Of a DNA stretch of 11,257 nt, positions 1 to 7,390 are shown piece by piece. Source of the stretch: Magnetococcales bacterium (GTDB lineage: Bacteria > Pseudomonadota > Magnetococcia > Magnetococcales > JADGCH01). The first letter of the stretch is position 1; every line of letters begins with the position of its first letter. Below the pieces are notes generated by a model that worked only from the letters and a program-made list of their open reading frames with translations, made no database searches and had not been told where the DNA came from. The DNA is taken from positions 1 through 11,257 of the forward strand of contig JADGCM010000048.1 of the NCBI GenBank assembly GCA_015228995.1, given 5' to 3'. A program made the translations under genes and the position numbers.

Positions 1-53
<53 letters not shown>

Positions 54-72
54 ATCTACGCGATGAGGCGGC

Positions 73-101
73 ATTATAAAATCATGTTGCCAAACTGTCA
101 A
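73..101 (-). promoter_or_regulatory. Consensus sigma70 promoter of tRNA-Ala
   Basis: On the minus strand there is a perfect TTGACA (101-96) and a perfect TATAAT (78-73), separated by the ideal 17 bases. The stretch right after the -10 box is GCCGCC (72-67). A GC-rich discriminator of this kind is typical of stable-RNA promoters under stringent (ppGpp/DksA) control. Transcription would start near 66 and leave a leader of about a dozen bases for RNase P to remove. The match is read directly from the sequence; stringent control is inferred. Confidence 0.88.
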
Positions 102-108
102 ATGTTTT

Positions 109-137
109 TTGTGTCATTGTCTAAAAATTGCTAATAT
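109..137 (+). promoter_or_regulatory. Possible trpE promoter
   Basis: A TAATAT -10 candidate (132-137) lies 17 bases after TTGTGT (109-114), which matches only half of the -35 consensus. Transcription would start about 35 bases before the proposed trpE start. The 5' leader is short, with no tandem Trp codons and no obvious terminator/antiterminator pair, so classical trp attenuation is not visible. The core is back to back with the divergent tRNA promoter, with 7 bases between the two -35 boxes. The call is weak. Confidence 0.35.
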
Positions 138-164
138 GGTCGGATTGTGTGGGCCTGTGCATTT

Positions 165-169
165 GGGAG
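165..169 (+). promoter_or_regulatory. Ribosome binding site that supports the TTG start of trpE
   Basis: GGGAG lies seven bases before the TTG at 177. The alternative GTG at 147 has no purine-rich site in front of it, and it would add ten residues that do not resemble the start of TrpE relatives. This site therefore decides the start. Confidence 0.6.
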
Positions 170-176
170 CGAGCGA

Positions 177-1685
177 TTGATTCAACCCTCTTTTAGCGAA
201 TTTCACCGTCTGACCAGTCATGGCAATATCATTCCTCTGTATCGTGATATCCTCGCCGATTTGGATACGCCCGTATCGGCTTTCCTTAAAGTGGCCGGTG
301 ACCAACCTTATGCCTTTCTGTTGGAATCGGTGCTGGGCGGTGAAAAATGGGGCCGCTACAGTCTAATCGGCATTGATCCGTTTGCTATCGTTGAGATGAG
401 AGGGGCGCATGTCACTATCCGTCAGCATGGTCACGATGCGGAAGTGACCGATGGACCAGCCCCTTTGGCGGTGTTACGTGCCTTTATGAAACGGTTTCAA
501 CCGGTAGAGGTAGCAGACTTACCCCGCTTTCACAGCGGTGCGGTCGGTTATTTTGGCTATGATGTCGTCCGCTATTTTGAAAAACTGCCGGATGATAACC
601 CAGATGTATTGGAACTGCCGGATGCCCTGTTTCTGTTTCCAGAAACGGTGCTGATCTTCGATAATCTGCTCGGCAAGCTCAAGGTCGTCACCAACGTCCT
701 GGTAGAACCTGATCAAGATCGGGCCGCGTGCGAGCAGCTTTATCAACAGGCGGGTCGGCGCATTGAAACCGCTATTGCCGCCTTGCGTCAGTCCATTCCA
801 ACAGTAGCCGTTGCCCATACCGTCGCGACAGCGGCTACCGAAACCATGGAGACGGTCACGGCGGAGATGAGCCGCCAGCAGTTTGAACAGGCGGTGCTGC
901 GTGCCAAGGAGTACATCGCCGCTGGAGATATTATGCAGGTGGTGTTGGCACAACGACTGTCGTTGCCTTTTCCTTACCCGGCGATTGAGCTGTACCGTGC
1001 TTTACGCACCATTAACCCGTCGCCTTACCTGTTTTTGCTGCGTTTGGGTCATTTTTCTTTGGTGGGCTCCAGCCCGGAAATTTTGGTACGGCAACAGGGG
1101 GAGAGCATTTCGGTGCGTCCCATCGCCGGTACCCGACCCCGTGGTAGCAACGATGCGGATGACCAAGCCCTGGAGCAAGAGCTGCTGGCCGACCCCAAGG
1201 AACGGGCCGAGCACATCATGTTGGTGGACTTAGGGCGTAACGATCTAGGTCGTGTGGCACGAACGGGTTCGGTGCAGGTCACCGAGCAGTTTGTCATCGA
1301 GCGCTATTCGCATGTGATGCACATCGTTTCCCATGTAACTGCCCGACTGCGGCCGGGACTGGATGCTTTTGACCTTATTGCCGCCACTTTTCCGGCTGGT
1401 ACTGTGAGTGGGGCCCCTAAAATTCGGGCCATGGAGATCATTGATGAGTTGGAAGTGTCGCGCCGCGGTCCGTACGCGGGTGCCGTTGGTTACCTCTCCT
1501 TTTCCGGCCAGATGGACATGGCGATCACCATCCGCACCGCTGTCCTTTGCAATCAGCAGCTATTTGTACAGGCTGGGGCGGGCATCGTGGCCGACTCACA
1601 GCCTGACAAAGAGTATGAAGAAACGATGAACAAGGCTCGCGCCATTTTACGTGCCGTTGATGCGGTACGACGGGGGCTGGACTGA
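177..1685 (+). CDS. trpE: Anthranilate synthase component I (TrpE)
   Basis: TrpE converts chorismate to anthranilate, the first committed step of tryptophan synthesis. It uses ammonia released from glutamine by its partner TrpG. The 502-residue product has the family features: the tryptophan-feedback motif LLES (48-51) followed by GGEKWGRYS, then PIAGTRPRG (315-323) and LVDLGRNDLGRV. A chorismate-binding block starts at TFPAGTVSGAPKIRAMEII (from residue 404), followed by GAVGYLSF and the C-terminal QAGAGIVADS. These fit TrpE better than PabB. TTG at 177 is chosen because of the GGGAG site and because the protein then begins like Pseudomonas TrpE; GTG at 147 is the alternative. No trpG, trpD or trpC follows: the next gene is convergent, its stop codon four bases away. 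The amidotransferase partner must be encoded elsewhere. No terminator hairpin is visible after the stop. Confidence 0.96.
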   Translation: MIQPSFSEFHRLTSHGNIIPLYRDILADLDTPVSAFLKVAGDQPYAFLLESVLGGEKWGRYSLIGIDPFAIVEMRGAHVTIRQHGHDAEVTDGPAPLAVLRAFMKRFQPVEVADLPRFHSGAVGYFGYDVVRYFEKLPDDNPDVLELPDALFLFPETVLIFDNLLGKLKVVTNVLVEPDQDRAACEQLYQQAGRRIETAIAALRQSIPTVAVAHTVATAATETMETVTAEMSRQQFEQAVLRAKEYIAAGDIMQVVLAQRLSLPFPYPAIELYRALRTINPSPYLFLLRLGHFSLVGSSPEILVRQQGESISVRPIAGTRPRGSNDADDQALEQELLADPKERAEHIMLVDLGRNDLGRVARTGSVQVTEQFVIERYSHVMHIVSHVTARLRPGLDAFDLIAATFPAGTVSGAPKIRAMEIIDELEVSRRGPYAGAVGYLSFSGQMDMAITIRTAVLCNQQLFVQAGAGIVADSQPDKEYEETMNKARAILRAVDAVRRGLD

Positions 1686-1689
1686 CAAA

Positions 1690-1911
1690 TTACTCACTAA
1701 TAACGAGCGAGAACAACATGGCAACACCGCCGGCAAGGACCAAACCGATACCCTGCTTGGCCAAATCAGCCGACTCCTTAAAGGATAGTATCTGTTGCTG
1801 CGGCACCATCACCAATTGGTAATAGCCCCAAGCAATGGCTCCCACACCACCGATCATCAATAACCGCTTAATGATTAACCAGAACCCTCTCCGCACGATC
1901 CAGTCCAACAT
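1690..1911 (-). CDS. Small membrane protein of unknown function (73 aa), downstream of lon
   Basis: I do not recognise this family. The product has a basic N-terminus with two likely membrane helices, roughly residues 9-33 (FWLIIKRLLMIGGVGAIAWG...) and 52-71 (QGIGLVLAGGVAMLFSLV). They are joined by a polar loop containing PQQQ and KESADLAKQG. GAGAAGGA lies a few bases before the ATG and is a good ribosome binding site. The gene starts 38 bases after the lon stop on the same strand, so it is probably the last gene of the argS–SPOR–lon operon. It ends four bases from the trpE stop, which leaves almost no room for a terminator. The gene is likely real given its spacing, binding site and coherent hydrophobicity; its function is unknown. 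Confidence 0.7.
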   Translation of the reverse strand: MLDWIVRRGFWLIIKRLLMIGGVGAIAWGYYQLVMVPQQQILSFKESADLAKQGIGLVLAGGVAMLFSLVISE

Positions 1912-1949
1912 CGCAGATTCCTTCTCACCAAAATCAGGCCTGTAAGCGG

Positions 1950-3158
1950 TCAGGGCGGCGCCCCATCGAAAACGATTTTAACCACATCGGCATAACGCTT
2001 AACAAAATGAACCGTGAAGCCAGCGCGGATATATTCCGGCACCTCTTCGTAGTCCTTGCTGTTGGCCTCTGGTATCACCAGCTCGCGAATGCCCACCCGA
2101 CGGGCAGCAATCACCTTCTCACGAATACCGCCTACCTGGAGCACCTGTCCGGTTAGGGTAATCTCGCCGGTCATCGCCAGCCTTCTGACGACAATTTGAT
2201 TGCTGGCCAGCGAAAAGAGGGCGGTTGCCATGGTGATGCCTGCCGAAGGACCATCTTTCGGGGTGGCGCCCTCCGGTACGTGCAGGTGGATGGAGCTATT
2301 CAGGATGGTGCTATCCAACTTGAACAGGGCCGCATTGGCCATCAGATAGCTGTAGGCAATGCGTGCGGATTCTTTCATGACGTCGCCCAAGTGTCCCGTA
2401 AGGGTGAGGTTGTTCTTCTCCCCCCCCACTTTGACCGCTTCAACGTCCAGGGTCGCGCCCCCCATCGCCGTCCAGGCCAAACCAGTGACGATACCCACCC
2501 CTTTCAGCGGTTTCTCATCGCGAAAATCAGGCTTGCCAAGATATTTTTCGACCTGATCACGGCCAATATAGACCGGCAGCTTGATACCATCGAGAACCTT
2601 GACAGCGACCTTACGGGCCACCGCACCGATTTTCTGTTCCAGCCGCCGCACCCCTGCCTCGCGGGCATAACCCTCGACGATAACCCGCAGCGCCTCCTTA
2701 CTAAAACGCAGTCCACCCTTCTTGAGACCATTTTTATCCAATTGCTTTGGTACTAAGTGATTTTGGGCGATCTGCAACTTCTCTTCCGTGATGTAACCAG
2801 AGAGTCGAATGACCTCCATACGATCCAACAACGGCCGAGGAATCGTATCCATCTGGTTGGCAGTACAGATAAACAGCACCTTGGAAAGATTGAAGCGCAC
2901 ATCTAGATAATGGTCTAGGAACTCGATATTCTGCTCAGGATCAAGCACTTCAAGTAAGGCTGATGCAGGATCACCATGATAACTATTACCAATTTTATCA
3001 ACTTCGTCAAGCATAATAATCGGATTAGATACTTTTGTATAACGAATCGCCTGGACAAACTTACCCGGCATGGCGCCGACATAAGTGCGACGATGGCCCT
3101 TGATTTCGGCCTCGTCACGCATCCCCCCCCACAGAAAAGCGATAAAACTCACGCCCAA
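1950..3158 (-). CDS. lon: Lon-family protease, C-terminal part after a frameshift (AAA+ end and protease domain)
   Basis: This frame carries the second half of a Lon protease. It begins with the conserved GGMRDEAEIKGHRRTY segment, then Walker B IIMLDE (residues 47-52), the sensor and arginine region, and the lid. The serine-lysine protease domain has the catalytic serine in PKDGPSAG (S305) and the lysine in GGIREK (K348). All active-site parts are present and the frame is open for about 390 codons. Joined to the upstream part it would give about 817 residues, normal for Lon. It is one base out of frame with the N-terminal part because of an extra G in the run at 3123-3130. The only start before the conserved region is a TTG at 3158 in non-homologous sequence; an ATG directly after the G run (3122) is the other option, without a true ribosome binding site. 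Alone, this fragment would lack Walker A and the substrate-binding domain. Confidence 0.85.
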   Translation of the reverse strand: MGVSFIAFLWGGMRDEAEIKGHRRTYVGAMPGKFVQAIRYTKVSNPIIMLDEVDKIGNSYHGDPASALLEVLDPEQNIEFLDHYLDVRFNLSKVLFICTANQMDTIPRPLLDRMEVIRLSGYITEEKLQIAQNHLVPKQLDKNGLKKGGLRFSKEALRVIVEGYAREAGVRRLEQKIGAVARKVAVKVLDGIKLPVYIGRDQVEKYLGKPDFRDEKPLKGVGIVTGLAWTAMGGATLDVEAVKVGGEKNNLTLTGHLGDVMKESARIAYSYLMANAALFKLDSTILNSSIHLHVPEGATPKDGPSAGITMATALFSLASNQIVVRRLAMTGEITLTGQVLQVGGIREKVIAARRVGIRELVIPEANSKDYEEVPEYIRAGFTVHFVKRYADVVKIVFDGAPP

Positions 3159-4404
3159 TCGCCCGCGCTACCGAACGCCCAATTGAGGTCTTACCAACAC
3201 CGGGTGGACCAACCAATAGAATGATGGAGCCGCCAATTTCCCCCTTAAGTTTACCAACGGCTAAAAACTCTAAAATACGCTCTTTAACATCCTCAAGGCC
3301 ATCATGATCGTCGTTGAGTACTTTACGCGCTGGCTCCATCTCCAATTTGTCGGTCGAATAGACCCCCCAGGGGAGCATGGTCAACCAGTCAACGTAATTG
3401 CGCGTGACCCCGTATTCGGACGAGTTAGGCTCCAAAATAGCCAACTTATCTAACTCCTCTTGCAGGCGTTTCTCAGCCTCCTCTGTGAGGGTCAGTTTTT
3501 CGATACGCTCGCGAAAACGGTCGAGGTCAGCGGTGCGATCGTCTTTAGTGATACCCAGCTCTTTCTGGATTTCCTTGAGTTGCTCCCGCAGAAAAAACTG
3601 GCGTTGATGCTCGGAGATACCCTCTTCCACCTGTTTGGAAATTTTGTCCTGTAACTTGACCATCTCCAGTTCTTTTTTTAGCAATATCAATACCTTTTCC
3701 ATTCGTTCCCGAACTGAAAAGGTCTCTAATATGTCTTGCAATTCACTACGGGTGGCATCGGTAATTGAGGCGACAAAATCGGCTAGGCGATCCGGTTCGC
3801 TGAAATTATGTCGTGATAGAAATAATTTTAACTGCTCCTGATACATGGAGTCATATTTGAGGATTTCTTTGAGGGCGTTGATAACCGCCATGGTGTAAGG
3901 TCGCAGGCCATCAGCGGTATCCGCTGCATGATTGGTGGCGTGGTGGGCCACACGTACAATGATGGGGGGACCATATTGGAGCACCTCAGCGATCTCAAAA
4001 CGTGAGATCCCCTCTGCCAACAATTTGATTTGGCGAGACTCCTCGTTAATGGCCGCTTCGAGGATGCGGGTCACGGTACCAATACGGTAGAGTTTGTCCG
4101 GGTTGAATACCTCACGACCGTCTTCGGCTTGGCTGAGTACAATACCGAACATCTTGCCGGAAGATTCTAGCGCCCGTCGGATGGTTTCGTAGTAAGGGGA
4201 TCCCTCTACCTGGATAGGCGTCAGCATACCCGGAAAGAAAGGTCTCCCACCAAGCGGATAGACGACCAGTTCCAGCGGCAATACATCCTCAATGCGGATG
4301 GGAGGCAGCGATCCATCGCCACCATCGGCGCCATCATCCCGTTCCTCAATGATGGCATCGACTTCCCGTGCCGGTTTTTTCGGGCGTTGATTACTGTCAC
4401 CCAT
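3115..4404 (-). CDS. lon: Lon-family protease, N-terminal part before a frameshift (substrate domain and Walker A)
   Basis: Lon is a cytosolic ATP-dependent serine protease that degrades misfolded and regulatory proteins. This 429-residue frame holds an acidic N-terminal extension (about 1-35) and the substrate-recognition domain starting at LPLELVVYPLGGRPFFPG. A long coiled coil follows (about 235-310, through QRQFFLREQLKEIQKELG), then the start of the AAA+ module with Walker A GPPGVGKT (399-406). It ends at SVGGDA plus stop, where other Lon proteins continue SVGG-x-RDEAEI; the shift is in the G8 run. RPFFPG near the start resembles the second, AsrA-type Lon of pseudomonads more than E. coli Lon. 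AGGAG lies nine bases before the ATG and overlaps the stop of the SPOR gene. Whether the full protein is made depends on whether the extra G is real. Confidence 0.88.
   Translation of the reverse strand: MGDSNQRPKKPAREVDAIIEERDDGADGGDGSLPPIRIEDVLPLELVVYPLGGRPFFPGMLTPIQVEGSPYYETIRRALESSGKMFGIVLSQAEDGREVFNPDKLYRIGTVTRILEAAINEESRQIKLLAEGISRFEIAEVLQYGPPIIVRVAHHATNHAADTADGLRPYTMAVINALKEILKYDSMYQEQLKLFLSRHNFSEPDRLADFVASITDATRSELQDILETFSVRERMEKVLILLKKELEMVKLQDKISKQVEEGISEHQRQFFLREQLKEIQKELGITKDDRTADLDRFRERIEKLTLTEEAEKRLQEELDKLAILEPNSSEYGVTRNYVDWLTMLPWGVYSTDKLEMEPARKVLNDDHDGLEDVKERILEFLAVGKLKGEIGGSIILLVGPPGVGKTSIGRSVARAIGREFYRFSVGGDA
3123..3130 (-). repeat. G8 homopolymer at the lon frameshift point
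   Basis: The coding strand reads GTG, then G runs, then ATGCGTGACGAG. A seven-G run (counting the last G of GTG) would give V-G-G-M-R-D-E, the conserved Lon sequence; eight are present. The extra base moves translation to a TGA six bases after the run. A run like this is prone to replication slippage, transcript slippage and sequencing error. Confidence 0.9.
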
Positions 4405-4416
4405 GAATGATCACTC

Positions 4417-5598
4417 CTAGCGCCATTTGTTATTGCTATTGATAAAATGGGTGGCCCGTTCCTGGTTAGAAAATGGGCCAAACCCAGTTTGAAAGGTGCG
4501 GCCATCTGGTGATGGCATGACCAATGCGGGCAACCCTTTACGCTGCCACTGACTGACGATATCGGTAGCTGTTCTAATATCGGGGTAGCTATGGATGGGA
4601 ACAAAATAATTATTGTCTCTCATGCGCACCGGACTCGGGCGGTGAGAGGTGATAACGCTAGCAAGTTCTGGATTATGGCCCGTCGCAGTCGCAGTCGCTG
4701 CGGCTGGCGTGGGCGTGGTCGACTTGGGCTTGCTTTTATCACTGACGATCTTTTCTTCTGGCACGACGACTTGCTTGTGTTTCAATTGATCATAAAAAGT
4801 TAATTCCACCTCTGGCATATCGGGATCGACCGGCTTAGCTTCGGCTGGCTTCGGCTTGTTTTTTTTGCGACCATCAGATCGTTTCTTCCCGTCTAGCTTC
4901 TCGCCTTTTTCGCCCTTTCCAGATGGCGCACCGGAAATATTTTTGTCCGGCTGGGCAGCGGGCATAGCCGATTTATTGAAACCCTCCACTGGTGCCCAGG
5001 GCACGATTTGAAATTTGGTGCCGTCTTTAGATGTCCCTACCTCTGGTGCGATTGTAGGCTGGACGGCTGCCATCTGGGCCGGTTGGATGGGAGTACCTTT
5101 CTTTTCCACTGTTACCACCGGAGGTTGGACAACAGCTGCCTGCACGGGTTTAGCCGGGCTTTCTCTGGGCAAATCTAACTGGACAGGCGGTGGCGCGGTC
5201 GCGGCCACTGCTGGCTCTGCCACAGGCGGTGGCGCGATTGGTGGGGCAAGTGGTGGTGGGATCACCGCAGTCGTTGCCACGAGTGGTTCCATGCGATCAA
5301 TCGGAGGGGCTGGTAATTTATCTTCCTTAGCCGGAGGTTTGCGGTTCGCTTGTTTGGGCACGCTGTTTTTGGTTGTTGCGGCCGGCGGCGTCACAGGCGT
5401 CACTGTTGTGGCACTGACTGCAGCTTGTTCGGCGGGTACCCCGTCTGATTGTTTGGGAGGACGCTTGGAATCGCCAGAAAAACCCCACCACAAAATAGCT
5501 ACCAACGCTGCCAATCCCAGCAACTTGCGCCCACGGCGATTTTGTTTGGGTGGATGACGGCGGTATTGCGGCGCAGCCGGATAACGGGGTGTGATCAC
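4417..5598 (-). CDS. FtsN-like SPOR-domain membrane protein
   Basis: The 393-residue product has a short basic cytoplasmic tail and one membrane helix (about 26-40, LLGLAALVAILWWGF). A long low-complexity periplasmic linker follows, rich in Pro, Ala, Val and Lys. At the C-terminus is a SPOR domain (about 327-393), seen in NYFVPIHSYPDIRTATDIV, the GLPAL strand, and GRTFQTGFGPFSNQERA. SPOR domains bind denuded septal peptidoglycan, and this architecture is that of FtsN, which activates septal wall synthesis. The start is GTG, in a four-base GTGA overlap with the argS stop, which implies translational coupling. In Pseudomonas an FtsN-like SPOR gene also follows argS, supporting this assignment. 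It could instead be another SPOR protein, so I give no symbol. Confidence 0.87.
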   Translation of the reverse strand: MITPRYPAAPQYRRHPPKQNRRGRKLLGLAALVAILWWGFSGDSKRPPKQSDGVPAEQAAVSATTVTPVTPPAATTKNSVPKQANRKPPAKEDKLPAPPIDRMEPLVATTAVIPPPLAPPIAPPPVAEPAVAATAPPPVQLDLPRESPAKPVQAAVVQPPVVTVEKKGTPIQPAQMAAVQPTIAPEVGTSKDGTKFQIVPWAPVEGFNKSAMPAAQPDKNISGAPSGKGEKGEKLDGKKRSDGRKKNKPKPAEAKPVDPDMPEVELTFYDQLKHKQVVVPEEKIVSDKSKPKSTTPTPAAATATATGHNPELASVITSHRPSPVRMRDNNYFVPIHSYPDIRTATDIVSQWQRKGLPALVMPSPDGRTFQTGFGPFSNQERATHFINSNNKWR

Positions 5599-7307
5599 AT
5601 ACGCTCCGGAGCCGAAACGCCCATCAGTTGCAGCACATTACTCAGCACTTGACGGACCGCCTCTACCAAGGCCAAACGAGCTTGCGACAGTGCAGGCTGT
5701 GCTACATCCAGCACCCGGTGCTCGTTGTAGTAGGTATGAAAAGCTGCCGCCAGTTCCAATGAATAGAACGGCAGGCGATGGGTTTCGCGCCCCAAAGCAG
5801 CATTTTCCACCAGCTCTGGGTAACTGCCCAACAGCCGGAGCAGATCCAATTCTGCGGTTGTTTGCAACAGAGACAAATCCGCCGTAACCGCTGTCAGACC
5901 TTGTTCGGCCGCCTGACGGCCTATTGAGCAGATGCGTGCATGGGCATATTGAACGTAAAAAACTGGATTGTCATTGCTGTGGGCCACCGCCAGCTGCAAG
6001 TCAAAGTCTAATTGCGAACCGATGGAGCGGGTTAAAAACCAAAAGCGCACCGCGTCAGCACCGGTTTCATCAATCACCTCTTTGAGGGTAACGAAATTCC
6101 CGGCGCGTTTCGACATCCGTACCGGTTGTCCAGCACGGGTCAGGTTGACCATTTGCACCAGCAATACCGCTGGCTGACCACGCCGATCAGTCAGAGCCTC
6201 CACTGCGGCTTGAATGCGCTTGACATAACCGCCATGGTCGGCACCCCAGATATTGATCAGTTGGCTAAAACCGCGCTCGGCCTTATGGAGATGATAAGCC
6301 ATGTCGGCAGCGAAATAGGTGGGGCTACCGTCCGATTTTTTCAATGCCCGGTCCACATCGTCACCAAACTGTTGCGCTCGGAACAACAGCTGTGGCTGTG
6401 GTTCCCAGTCATCGGCATGGTCCCGACCTTTAGGGGGATCAAGCAGACCGGAGTAGATTAAACCTTTGTTCTGCAAGATCTCAATGGCGTGGTCAATGGC
6501 GCCTGATTGATGCAGGGCACGCTCTGAGAACCAGTGATCGAAGGCGATGCCAATTTGCTGCAAATCTTGACGAATCAAGATCAACACCCAGTCAATGGCG
6601 AAGTCGATCAGCTCTTGTGGTGGTTGAGCCAACGAAGCGGTCAGCCAGCGGTCCCCATCACGCTGACGCAGGGCCTGAGCCATCTCCCGCACGTAGTCAC
6701 CCGGGTAGCCATCCGCAGGCCATACCACCTGCTGCCCCAATAATTCTAGATAACGCAACAACAGCGACCGTCCCAATACCACCACTTGGCCACCAGCATC
6801 GTTGATGTAATATTCGCGTTCAACGCGGTAGCCCGCCGCCTGTAGCAACCGACAGAGCACATCCCCTACTACCGCACCACGACCATGTCCCACGTGCATG
6901 GGGCCGGTCGGATTGGCGGAGACAAACTCAACCTGCACCGATTCCCCTTGGCCGACATCACTACAGCCATAACCATTCCCTTGCTGCCGAATGACGGCGA
7001 CCAGACGCTGTAGGGCATGGTTGGAGAGACGAAAATTGATAAAGCCAGGACCAGCGACCTCACAGTGATCAATTTCCTGTTGCTGCGGCGGTAAGGCGTC
7101 AATCAGTTGTTGAGCCAGTTGCCGTGGTGGTAAACGAGCCGCCTTAGCCCACACCATCGCGGCATTGGTAGCGAAGTCACCATGGGATTTGTCGCGCGGA
7201 CGCTCGATACGCCACGCTGGCGCCGCCGCATTATCCGGCGGCAATACACCTTGCGACTGTAGGTGCCGTAACGCCGTCGTAACTAACTCAAAAATGACAT
7301 GCCGCAT
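5595..7307 (-). CDS. argS: Arginyl-tRNA synthetase
   Basis: ArgS is the class I synthetase that charges tRNA-Arg with arginine in the cytosol. The 570-residue product is close to the family's usual length. It has the N-terminal Arg-S domain (DKSHGDFATNAAM, about 39-51), then ANPTGPMHVGHGRG with the HIGH-type motif HVGH at 138-141. It continues with the Rossmann fold containing NIWGADHGGYVKR, the KMSK-type motif RMSKRAGN (397-404), and a C-terminal DALR anticodon-binding domain ending in QVLSNVLQLMGV. I chose the ATG at 7307 because MRHVIFELV matches the normal ArgS start. The same frame stays open to 7619 but the extra residues overlap aztB and look non-homologous. AGGATGG lies upstream at a rather long distance. 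The 83-base gap after aztB holds only a weak TACACT-like -10 (7363-7358), so a separate promoter is possible but unproven. This is the first gene of the argS–SPOR–lon–small-protein operon. Confidence 0.96.
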   Translation of the reverse strand: MRHVIFELVTTALRHLQSQGVLPPDNAAAPAWRIERPRDKSHGDFATNAAMVWAKAARLPPRQLAQQLIDALPPQQQEIDHCEVAGPGFINFRLSNHALQRLVAVIRQQGNGYGCSDVGQGESVQVEFVSANPTGPMHVGHGRGAVVGDVLCRLLQAAGYRVEREYYINDAGGQVVVLGRSLLLRYLELLGQQVVWPADGYPGDYVREMAQALRQRDGDRWLTASLAQPPQELIDFAIDWVLILIRQDLQQIGIAFDHWFSERALHQSGAIDHAIEILQNKGLIYSGLLDPPKGRDHADDWEPQPQLLFRAQQFGDDVDRALKKSDGSPTYFAADMAYHLHKAERGFSQLINIWGADHGGYVKRIQAAVEALTDRRGQPAVLLVQMVNLTRAGQPVRMSKRAGNFVTLKEVIDETGADAVRFWFLTRSIGSQLDFDLQLAVAHSNDNPVFYVQYAHARICSIGRQAAEQGLTAVTADLSLLQTTAELDLLRLLGSYPELVENAALGRETHRLPFYSLELAAAFHTYYNEHRVLDVAQPALSQARLALVEAVRQVLSNVLQLMGVSAPERM

Positions 7308-7390
7308 GATAAAGGTACCATCCTGTTGTGGGTGCCTGCAACCGCAGAGGTAGTGGTAGTGTACTTGAAATACTGCTCTGATGCCACTGA

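Noticed and set aside
120..176. Tryptophan attenuator or leader peptide before trpE
   Set aside because: Only one TGG codon is found, with no tandem Trp codons, no competing hairpins and no T run.
519..953. 144-codon open frame on the minus strand
   Set aside because: It lies opposite conserved TrpE sequence, so it is a shadow frame.
2196..2756. 186-codon open frame on the plus strand
   Set aside because: It lies wholly opposite the strongly conserved Lon protease domain and has no recognisable protein features.
3115..3158. Programmed ribosomal frameshift in lon as in dnaX
   Set aside because: There is no A/T slippery heptamer or clear stimulatory hairpin, and G runs are not a known favoured ribosomal slippery site. 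Replication or transcript slippage or sequencing error are simpler explanations.
5015..5557. 180-codon open frame on the plus strand, Gly/Ala/Thr-rich
   Set aside because: It is the complement of the Pro/Ala-rich linker of the SPOR protein. Low-complexity GC-rich sequence leaves the opposite frame open by chance, and it shows no domain or ribosome binding site.
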